A stretch of 64,000 bases of DNA from positions 14,446,875 through 14,510,874 of the forward strand of contig CM052361.1 in assembly GCA_028551475.1 (NCBI GenBank), in the 5' to 3' direction. The notes under the pieces were generated by a model. It was not told the origin of the DNA. It saw only the letters and a program-made list of their open reading frames with translations, and did not search any database. This DNA comes from Casuarina equisetifolia (taxonomy: Eukaryota > Streptophyta > Magnoliopsida > Fagales > Casuarinaceae). Below are positions 26,181-35,653 of the stretch, piece by piece (position 1 is the stretch's first letter; each line of letters starts with the position of its first letter). Made by a program: the position numbers and the translations under genes.

Positions 26181-28640
26181 AATATTTTTTACTATTAAAA
26201 GAAGCTCTGGGCTTTTGAAGGGTCAGGTAGTCATTACACGCCAGTTTTGAGAAAATACGGAGGTACTCGTATTTTTTTGCCATTGACCGGACGATTTTGC
26301 CCCAGCCAAGTAGGTCGTCTATTTTTCCTAAAAATTACCCTACAGGACCGGCCCTGCATCTTGATTAAAATGGTAAATGTTGTTTGCCGCGTATTTGTAT
26401 CTTTGATGTATTTTTTATTCTTTTGTATTTTTATATATTTTCATAAAAATTTACAAAATAATTTTCTATTTTTTGTGCTTTTCAGTTAATTTTTTTACTA
26501 TTAACAGAAGCTCTGGGCTTTCGAAGGGTCAGGTAGTCATTACGCCAGTTTTGAGCAAAAACGGAGGTACTCGTATTTTTTTGCCATTGACTGGATGATT
26601 TTGCCCCTACCAACGAGGTCGTCTATTTTTCTTAAAAATTACCCTGAATGACAAGCACTGCATCCTGATTAAAATGGTGAATTTCGTTTGCCGTGTATTT
26701 GTATCTTTGATGTATTTTTTATTCTTTTGTATTTTTATATATTTTCATAAAAATTTACAAACTAATTTTCTTTTTTTTGTCCTTTTCAGTTAATTTTTTT
26801 ACTATTAACCGAAGCTCTAGGCTTTCGAAGTGTAAGGTAGTCATTACGCCAGTTTTGAACAAAAACGGAGGTACTCGTATTTTTTTGCCATTGACCGGAT
26901 GATTTTGCCCCCACCAACAAGGTCGTTTGTTTTTCCTAAAAATTACCCTGAATGACTGGCACTACATCCTGATTAAAATGGTGAATGTTGTTTGCCGCGT
27001 ATTTGTATCTTTGATGTATTTTTTATTTTTTTGTATTTTTATATATTTTCATAAAAATTTACAAAATAATTTTCTATTTTTTGTCCTTTTCAATTAATAT
27101 TTTTTACTATTAAAAGAAGCTCTGGGCTTTTGAAGGGTCAGGTAGTCATTACACGCCAGTTTTGAGAAAATACGGAGGTACTCGTATTTTTTTGCCATTG
27201 ACCGGACGATTTTGCCCCAGCCAAGTAGGTCGTCTATTTTTCCTAAAAATTACCCTACAGGACCGGCCCTGCATCTTGATTAAAATGGTAAATGTTGTTT
27301 GCCGCGTATTTGTATCTTTGATGTATTTTTTATTCTTTTGTATTTTTATATATTTTCATAAAAATTTACAAAATAATTTTCTATTTTTTGTCCTTTTCAG
27401 TTAATTTTTTTACTATTAACAGAAGCTCTGGGCTTTCGAAGGGTCAGGTAGTCATTACGCCAGTTTTGAGCAAAAACGGAGGTACTCGTATTTTTTTGCC
27501 ATTGACTGGATGATTTTGCCCCTACCAACGAGGTCGTCTATTTTTCTTAAAAATTACCCTGAATGACAAGCACTACATCCTGATTAAAATGGTGAATTTC
27601 GTTTGCCGCGTATTTGTATCTTTGATGTATTTTTTATTCTTTTGTATTTTTATATATTTTCATAAAAATTTACAAACTAATTTTCTTTTTTTTGTCCTTT
27701 TCAGTTAATTTTTTTACTATTAACCGAAGCTCTAGGCTTTCGAAGTGTAAGGTAGTCATTACGCCAGTTTTGAACAAAAACGGAGGTACTCGTATTTTTT
27801 TGCCATTGACCGGATGATTTTGCCCCCACCAACAAGGTCGTTTGTTTTTCCTAAAAATTACCCTGAATGACTGGCACTACATCCTGATTAAAATGGTGAA
27901 TGTTGTTTGCCGCGTATTTGTATCTTTGATGTATTTTTTATTTTTTTGTATTTTTATATATTTTCATAAAAATTTACAAAATAATTTTCTATTTTTTGTC
28001 CTTTTCAATTAATATTTTTTACTATTAAAAGAAGCTCTGGGCTTTTGAAGGGTCAGGTAGTCATTACACGCCAGTTTTGAGAAAATACGGAGGTACTCGT
28101 ATTTTTTTGCCATTGACCGGACGATTTTGCCCCCACCAACAAGGTCGTTTGTTTTTCCTAAAAATTACCCTGAATGACTGGCACTACATCCTGATTAAAA
28201 TGGTGAATGTTGTTTGCCGCGTATTTGTATCTTTGATGTATTTTTTATTCTTTTGTATTTTTATATATTTTCATAAAAATTTACAAAATAATTTTCTATT
28301 TTTTGTCCTTTTCAGTTAATTTTTTTACTATTAACAGAAGCTCTGGGCTTTCGAAGGGTCAGGTAGTCATTACGCCAGTTTTGAGCAAAAACGGAGGTAC
28401 TCGTATTTTTTTGCCATTGACTGGATGATTTTGCCCCTACCAATGAGGTCGTCTATTTTTCTTAAAAATTACCCTGAATGACAGGCGCTGCATCTTGATT
28501 AAAATGGTGAATTTCGTTTGCCGCGTATTTGTATCTTTGATGTATTTTTTATTCTTTTGTATTTTTATATATTTTCTTAAAAATTTACAAAATAATTTTC
28601 TTTTTTTTGTCCTTTTCAGTTAATTTTTTTACTATTAACA
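26180..28640 (+). repeat. Trimeric higher-order repeat, 915 bp, ~2.7 copies
   Basis: The variant ACACGCCAGTTTTGAGAAAA followed by TACGG lies in copies 1, 2 and 3 exactly 915 bp apart (just before 26247, 27162 and 28077). Copies 1 and 2 are almost identical through all three monomers. Copy 3 starts like the others but its first monomer is a hybrid (see findings), and its later monomers differ a little more. Confidence 0.9.
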
Positions 28641-29252
28641 GAAGCTCTAGGCTTTCGAAGGGTAAGGTAGTCATTACGCCAGTTTTGAACAAAAACGAAG
28701 GTACTCGTATATTTTTGCCATTGACCGGATGATTTTGCCCCCACCAACGAGGTCGTTTGTTTTTCCTAAAAATTACCCTGAATGACCGGCACTACATCCT
28801 GATTAAAATGGTGAATGTCGTTTGCCGCGTATTTGTATCTTTGATGTATTTTTTATTTTTTGTATTTTTATATATTTTCATAAAAATTTACAAAATAATT
28901 TTCTATTTTTTGTCATTTTCAGTTAATATTTTCTACTATTATAAGAAGCTCTGGGCGTTCGAAGGGTCAGGTAGTCATTACGCCAGTTTTGAGCAAAAAC
29001 GAAGGTACTCGTATTTTTTTGCCATTGACCGAACGATTTTGCCCCTGCCAACAAGGTCGTCTGTTTTTCCTAAAAATTACCCTGAATGACCGGCCCTGCA
29101 TCCTGATTAAAATGGTGAATGTCGTTTTCTGCGTATCTGTATCTTTGATGTATTTTTTATTTTTTTGTATTTTTATATATTTTCATAAAAATTTACAAAA
29201 TAATTTTTTATTTTTTGTCATTTTCAGTTAATATTTTTTACTATTAAAATAG

Positions 29253-29497
29253 CAAGCAGGCCATGAGGCCTTAGTCTTAATTGTGAAGCTGAGATTAAAT
29301 AGGCTATGATCAAACAAGCTGAGAGGCCTTAGTTTGACTATGAGGCCGAGAACAAATAATCTTTAAGGCTTAGATTAAGCAAGCCAAAAGGCCTTAGTCT
29401 AATTGTGAGATCGAGAACAAATAATCTTTAAAGCTAAGATCAAGCAGGCCGAGAGGCCTTAGTCTGATTGTGAGGCCAAGAACAAATAATCTTTGAT
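29253..29497 (+). repeat. Minisatellite, ~62-65-bp unit, ~3.8 copies
   Basis: Units begin with CAAGC at 29253, 29315, 29380 and 29441. They share GAGGCCTTAGTCT, TGTGAGGCCGAGAACAAATA and ATCTTTAAGGCTTAGAT. Copy 1 is the most diverged and the last is incomplete. The array begins 3 bp after the satellite ends and shows no similarity to the satellite monomer. Confidence 0.8.
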
Positions 29498-30045
29498 TTG
29501 CTTCATGAAGCTCTTAGTAACTTAGCTTGTATGATCTTGGCTTAACAAGATAATTTTACTAGAGAGTTAAACACCAAGTACCTTCATCCAAACAAAACAA
29601 GTATCATATTTCTTAAATATGATAAATCATATATTTAACATCATTTAATTAAGGCTTTTCTCAAGGGCATTATATAATGATATTATATAAAGAAATTATA
29701 GGAACCCAGCCACTTTATAATATCATTATTAATATTATAATTTGCACACCTTTTACTTCTTATGATTTTCTTTTGCATATATGAAAAATATTTTTCAATA
29801 AATAATCTACAATAGATTTTGTCACAATAAAACCCTTATTTTCCAATAAACACCACTAGCAAATAAAATAATAATGTATATGAATGTAGAAACCTAATTA
29901 TTTTATAATATCATTGATTGATATTATAATTTGTACATCTTTTACTTCTTATATTTTTATTTTGCACACACAAAAAACATGAAAAACATTTGTACACATT
30001 TACTAAAAAATATTGTCACATTAAAACATATTTTCATGAAACATG
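29498..30045. repeat. AT-rich segment with a diverged ~188-bp tandem duplication
   Basis: TTTATAATATCATTATTAAT...TTTTACTTCTTATG (from about 29701) recurs as TTTATAATATCATTGATTGA...TTTTACTTCTTATA (from about 29889), with similarity continuing through TTGTCACAATAAAACC and TTGTCACATTAAAACA. The step is about 188 bp. No gene is seen here. Confidence 0.6.
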
Positions 30046-30280
30046 CTCTTTTTCCAACATACTATATTGCTCCCTATATAGGCTTCATTAGTCCCTTCAA
30101 TGTCTCTCATAGTCATCACCCTTTTGTTTGGACAATTAACTTTTATATGGCCATATCCTTGGCACTTGAAGCACTTACACTCCTTTGGATCTTGCTTTAA
30201 AAAATTGGGTTTCAGCTTTGAAGTTTCTCCAACATTTTCTTTACCTCTCTCTTTATTGGCAATCTCAAGCTTGCAGTAGG

Positions 30281-32154
30281 TGTTCGGTGAAATTCTACAT
30301 GCAAGTGTACATGTCGTACAAGTAATATAATGATAAGTACAAATATCATCCCATGCAAGTGTACATGTCGAAAAAGTAATATAATGATAAGTACAGATAT
30401 CATCCCACGAAGACTGGTGTTTACTAAACTAATTAATTACTAATGGTGAATAGATCCTAAATTTTATCTAGCCAACAAAAATAGTAAAACATGAATTTAA
30501 TAACTAAATTTAATCTAAACTTAATAAACGAAATGTGCTAGAGCTTCTGATTTCACCTAATTACTCAGTACAAATATTGATCATTTATGCTTGCAAGATT
30601 GATTATATTCATATGATGGCGGAATTTCCTAATTTATTCACTACCCTATGTCTAGGTGTAACGAACCTACTTAATTCATTAACTCACTGTATGTCTACAT
30701 ATAAATTAAATGAACTAAGTACATTAAGATATGTGAATATTCCAATTTGTACCTAAAGCCACACAAATCATATGGTATATTTCTATCCATATTAATCTAT
30801 GGTTGCATATTACATGAAGCAATTGCATATCGTTGTCGTTCGAACTCAAATATGCAAATCAGATCATTTAAATGGTAGCTAATCACTTAAACGCATTAAA
30901 ATCAGTAACATGCAACTACACATTCATAAAATACCTCACAAAGCACAAATAATCATAACATTCATACGTTATAATTAAGTTCCATCTTAGCTCTAACACA
31001 ATAAATTAAAATAACATATTTACACAAACAAGAACAGTGCAGAAACGTGAACAAAACATTCTGGAATTTAAAAACAATTAAGCTGTCACCAAAAATGTCT
31101 TCAAATCACAAAAGGATTGCACAAATCTACACATCAAGGGGAGAAGAAGAATCTGTTTGAAAAACGGAAGAAAAACGAGCCGAGACGCGCCCTCACGCGC
31201 TTTTGCATGCGCTGACACGCTCCGGTGACACGCGCCGCCCTCCGGCCACCACGCGCCGCCGCCGTCCGCTGCCGGTCATCACAGAAACTTCAGGGAAGAT
31301 AGATCGGAATACGTAGATTGCAGATCTGCAAATAGATTAAGCAAATCCGCAACAACAGTGTGTAAATCTGACGAAAAAGGTAAAGTCGGCGTTCGCACTT
31401 CTTCACTGGAAACCGCCACGAAATCACACACAACTGCCACAGAATCGCAGGAAATTACACAAGGAATGCAGATCTGGTCTCCCCTCGTCGGAAAACACAC
31501 AAAATATGGCTAGAAAGGGGAAGAGAATGTCTTAATAATATGAAACTCCCTCGCCGGAAAAGAACGTGCGTACGGTCGGCGTTCGCACTTCCGTCCGACG
31601 TCACAGAGTCCCGCGCTGTCGCGCGTGGATTCTGATTTTCCGGCGAGGGAGAAGCCCACTGATGCTTTGGCCTTCTCTCCTTCTAGCTCTCGGTCCTTCT
31701 CTCTCTGTGTCTTCGGTCTCCAGTCTTCGGTCTTCGGTCTTCCGCCCAAATAAAAGCCGCCTCCCCGGTTTTGTTTTGTTAATTGGCCTCTTTTTCTCTC
31801 CTGCGGTCCCACGTGTTTTCCACTAGCTTCTTTTATTTGACTTCTTTTTGCATAATTCACGTGAAGTCACGCTCCTTCCTTAATATTCAACATAAGGTCC
31901 CACGTTTCTTTCCATTCTTCTTCTCTCTTTCCTCACATGGCTTCCACGTGCTTCCCCTTGTTTTCTTTGTTTTCTTTTCTATTCCTTTTTCATGGTTTTC
32001 TACTTCTTTTTCTCCTTTTTCTTCAATTTTGAGTTTGCTGCATAAAATAACAAAATATACATAATTATCATTAAATACAAATATAATTTAATAAAAACTA
32101 TATTAAACATTACCTAAAATACTATTAATAACTCTATAAAATATAGAGTTATCA
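30281..32154. mobile_element. LTR-like insertion (1874 bp) in the gag remnant, with perfect TSD
   Basis: On the plus strand it begins TGTTCGGTGAAATTC and ends GAGTTATCA. It is flanked by identical GTAGG (30276-30280 and 32155-32159), a 5-bp target duplication. It has TG...CA ends and no protein-coding region, so it is best read as a long solo LTR, with a non-autonomous LTR element as the alternative. Internal features are a 54-bp tandem duplication (30299-30352 and 30353-30406), a CpG-rich stretch (about 31170-31280), a repeated 17-mer GTCGGCGTTCGCACTTC (about 31385 and 31576), a CTTCGGT run (about 31711-31742) and a hairpin next to the right end. On the minus strand it starts TGATAACTC. Confidence 0.75.
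32129..32151. repeat. Perfect 10-bp-stem hairpin at the end of the 1874-bp insertion
   Basis: TAACTCTATA (32129-32138), a 3-nt AAA loop, then TATAGAGTTA (32142-32151). It lies 3 bp from the element's terminal nucleotide at 32154. Confidence 0.8.
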
Positions 32155-32536
32155 GTAGGATAATGGATCCTTGTAAAAAATGGTCCCTCTAACATAAGGT
32201 CTTAAGCCTTTCTTGATGAAAGGCTTAGATCTAATGCTCTTCAGGGTCCTCCTTTGCCTCTCCACTCTTACAAATATCACTGAAAGAACAATATGATTGC
32301 AATTCAACAATGTTAGTTATTTCAAGCTTTAAGCCCCTAAGAAATCATGTTATAATGGTTTCCTTGGGCTTTGGTACTTCACACCTCATCATAAGTGTTT
32401 CAAATTGCCTAATATACTCTTCCACACTCCTTTCATCTTACTTAAGAGCATGTATTTTGATATAGAGATCTTGCTTGTAATCATTAGGTAAGAATTACCT
32501 TTTGAGCAACTTCTTCAATTTCTCCCATGAATGGAT

Positions 32537-33036
32537 TGTTATGTGGATCAAAGAGAAGCAAACAAAGACTTAAAAGTCAACCAAGTCAGCCAAGTCAGCC
32601 CTCAAGTAACTAGCAACTCATGAAGGGAAGGGATACTGACACAAGCATTAATGGTTGAAAGACAAGAGAAATGAAGGGAGACGAATGGGAAGCTTGCTTT
32701 GTATAATCAGGTCTTTTGTTGTTAGGCTAGCTATAGCCTTTGTAATGATAGCTTTCAAACTATGTTTTGTACTACTAGATAAGCTATGTATAAGCTCTTT
32801 TTTATGGATGAAAAGAGGTATGAATGAAATTGACAAGAAGAGAGAATCTCCCTTAAAGATTTCTTGAGGTTACGAACTCCTTTTATAGAGTCATGTTGTG
32901 TCTGTGCAATTACTCTACTGTTTTAATCTATTTGTCACAATAGGTAGAGGAACCAAAAAGAAGTTTGTTCCACTAAATCTGTAGGATTTTCCTCCACAAC
33001 AACCATTCACTCAATCCTACCAAAGAGAACTCAACA
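32537..33036 (-). mobile_element. Solo LTR (500 bp) nested in the gag remnant
   Basis: On the minus strand it begins TGTTGAGTTC and ends CATAACA (TGTT/AACA ends). The plus-strand flanks are TGGAT (32532-32536) and CGGAC (33037-33041), which match at 3 of 5 positions with two C/T transitions, taken as a decayed 5-bp target duplication. Removing it rejoins the gag reading frame at a conserved Trp-Glu-Lys position, which independently supports the boundaries. A TATA-like CTATAAAA lies on the minus strand at 32881-32888. The size and TGTTG start suit a Copia LTR, but this is not proven. Open frames inside are not genes. Confidence 0.75.
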
Positions 33037-33420
33037 CGGACCTTCTCCTTACCATCTCAATCTATTTGTTTCTTAACATTCTCCCACCATAAAGAAGCAT
33101 ACTCTTTGAGTTGAAAAACAACAACTTTATACTTCTTCTGATCATCATATCCTTTGAACTCAAATACCCTTCTAATACGACATAGCCAATTAACAAAATC
33201 ATTAGGGTCAAGAATACCTTCAAATTTCAAGATCTCTACATGTAGGCCATGATCATCATCTAGTCTTCTCCTTTGTTCACTTCCATCATCACTAGAATCT
33301 ACACAATCTTCATCTTGGTTCCCTCAAGGGCTCTAGCAAAAGGATTGCTCCTTTAAGATCTACTGGATGACGAGTAGTTGCCCTTTCACTTCACCTAACT
33401 CAAGCAATAACATTCTATTT

Positions 33421-35653
33421 ACAACCTTCCACTTATGTAGCATGTTACATAATATATGCTACCTATATCCATAAATATATTATGTATGGAACAATAATCT
33501 CCAATAACTCAATTCAAATATTTCTACTTCTAATCGTCCAAATAACAAAACATTATGAGATGGTGTTGTTTTACCATGATAGGGGTCCTTCTTTTTTTTT
33601 CAAAAACATGATTGTACTATTTATCATGGAAGTATGGTTTTTTTTTTCTTTTATAGATCAAAATTTATGTATGATAACTAAATTTTTATTTACTAAAAAG
33701 GATCATAAAAGTATTAAAAAGTTTCCCAACACCTTTTCCTAAAAGTAATATATATATATATAACTTAATAAGTAGAGATATGCAAGATTTTCAAGACTAA
33801 TTGATCACTTTATATATCTACTAGCTTTACATTAACAACTAGCTTGGAGGGAATTGACACCAAAATATAAAAGTATAATGTAAACACAATTCCATGCAAT
33901 AAAGTTTTTAAGAATGGCTAACATGGGACGCTAATATGTGTCAAAATTTGCTTATCCCATGGGCACAACTAAAGACCTAACTAAATATGACTCTTTTATA
34001 CCTATCATAACATTTAAGGATTAGTTGGTTTTTTCATCATGAAGAGGAAAAAGTTTTTTAAGATACAACTAAAGACCTTACTAAATGTAACTCCTCATAC
34101 TGATCATAACTTTTAAGAATCAGCTGGCTTCATTATCATGCAAGAAAAAAAAATTAAGGCATGTATTTTTTTACATCATTTGGTATATCAATTAATGAAA
34201 GAAATAGCAAGATCTTTAGGAACCATGTAATTTTGAATACGTAACTCTTAAAATTATCAAAAGACTTTTAATAAATAGATTTTAACATTTCAAAAAAGTC
34301 CCAAAACAATTAAAGTTGTATACATTCAACATGACTTGAAGAGGTCATATTTGATTTCATACAATGTTGTGTCAAGTTTCATAGTAGCAAAATGCTCTTA
34401 ACCATCTTGTGATGGTCAATAAATACGTATTGATTCTACTTAACAAGAAAAACCAAAAAGAAAGATAAAATTACTTTTTTCTCCCTCAATGCATCTCAAT
34501 ATACATGGAAACAAAAGTAACGATTACATGTCATTTCACAAATATTATGTTATAAAATGGGCTTCTAAAGCCATCTCACTTCTCTTATACCTTTGAATTA
34601 AAATTCATTGCAATTTCAGGTGTACACGATCAAGATATTTGAGTTATGACCTACACCCTTAATTTTGAGAAATTACGCCACAACTAATTAACATGAGTGA
34701 ATTATTTCTTATAATTAATTTACCATTTCAATGGTAATGATTAAAAGAAAGAAATTATATAAAAAATAGCCTAAAAAGATCAACTAGACCTAAAATATTA
34801 AAGGTCTCCGTGAAAACTTAAGTTTTGTGTTTTATTTGCTATTATAGCAATGTTTCCTCAAGCAACATCAATGTTTTCTTTTTTCATTGTTTTTTGGTTC
34901 TATCCAACAGTCAGGGCTATGTATCTTTTTAACAAGTTTGATTATTTGATCAACTTGTACTATTAACATCAATAAGAAGGATATGAAAAGAAAAAAATAA
35001 AAACAAAAATAAAAGAAAGAACAGTCAATTTAGTCGGTTAGTGGGAATTTAAAAATTTGGTAAGCAGTCCTTTCGTTTCGTTTTCACATTAGTCAGATAT
35101 CAGATCACAAAGTGAAAAATTCAAATGGTTCAAATGAAGGGTCAGTGGTGATTAATAAGGATTCTAACGACTACTACAGGCAACAGATACAAGAAAAATA
35201 AAAGACTATTGCCACGAACAATAGGAAGAGAAATAATGAGAATTGTAAACCGGGAACAATCTCATTAAGGGAGAGAACCACTGCAGTTGTATAACAAGTT
35301 GGTTGATAGTACTGCGTATCTAAATTTTGTTGAGCACAGTACATACATCTACAAGAGGAAGAGCCATTTACCGTTGAATATACAAAATTGGCATCAAGCA
35401 ATTATTCTGAAATCTAAGATTTAGCAGCCTTTGAGAACGAAAGGCTGACGAGAGAGAAAATATATGAGAAGATACAGAACTACTCTATAAAACAGAAGGG
35501 CTGAATGTACGGAACCGCTGTAAGGTCAATTTACGGCAGAGTATGGATTAGGAAAGAAACAAAACAAAACAAAATAAAAATTAATTAAAAAGAAAACAAC
35601 AACAACAAAGGAGCCTGACTGCTGCTACCTGCTAATGCAACATTTTAATACTC
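33421..35653. other. AT-rich intergenic region with a small tandem duplication
   Basis: No gene is supported. The segment CAACTAAAGACCTAACTAAA (33966) recurs as CAACTAAAGACCTTACTAAA (34066), a 100-bp step with about 80 bp of diverged similarity. A TA microsatellite lies near 33746-33762. The part from about 35400 to 35653 probably includes the 3' UTR of the downstream-ending minus-strand gene. Short open frames, such as those near 33482 and 35174, have no recognisable product. Confidence 0.6.

Larger units (their letters stand above)
23900..29250 (+). repeat. Satellite block D, ~305-bp monomer, ~17 copies
   Basis: Same monomer and orientation, from within a monomer after the gap to an abrupt end at TTTTTTACTATTAAAA (29234-29249). 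It contains two trimeric higher-order repeats. Many monomers have GTTTGCCGCG instead of GTTTGCTGCG, and TTGTCATTTTC or TTGTCCTTTTC instead of TTCTCATTTTC, so this end of the array forms its own sequence subgroup. Confidence 0.93.
30050..33420 (-). pseudogene. Ty3/gypsy gag remnant split by two nested insertions
   Basis: Three minus-strand pieces belong to one gag frame: 33420-33037 (N-terminal part, with FEGILDPNDFVNWL and EYASLWWENVKK), 32536-32155 (retrotransposon gag domain, with RSVEEYIRQFETLMMRC) and 30280-30050 (zinc knuckle CFKCQGYGHIKVNC, pattern CX2CX4HX4C). The pieces are separated by a 500-bp solo LTR and an 1874-bp LTR-like insert, and the frame runs across both junctions when the inserts are ignored. 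Gag is the nucleocapsid-type protein that packages retroelement RNA. Several in-frame stops show it is dead. Protease, reverse transcriptase and integrase do not follow; the sequence below 30050 is unrelated AT-rich DNA. Confidence 0.8.

Noticed and set aside
1-29250. Dozens of open frames of 60-99 codons with similar products (MPLTGRFCPCQRGRLFFLK type on plus, RSFRVILRKNRRPRWQGQN type on minus)
   Set aside because: They recur once per satellite monomer, occur on both strands, lack consistent starts and stops, and vary freely where T-runs shift the frame. They are by-products of the repeat, not a protein family.
1-29250. Possible CRISPR-like or other regularly spaced array
   Set aside because: The repeat is a 305-bp contiguous tandem without unique spacers, in a eukaryotic genome. 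It is a satellite.
31510-31860. 116-codon minus-strand and 86-codon plus-strand open frames in a GC-rich stretch
   Set aside because: Both overlap the same CpG-rich, low-complexity core of the LTR-like insertion and have no recognisable domain.
32129-32151. Terminal hairpin as evidence for a Helitron
   Set aside because: The element has a perfect 5-bp target duplication and TG...CA ends, which Helitrons do not have, and no CTRR end.
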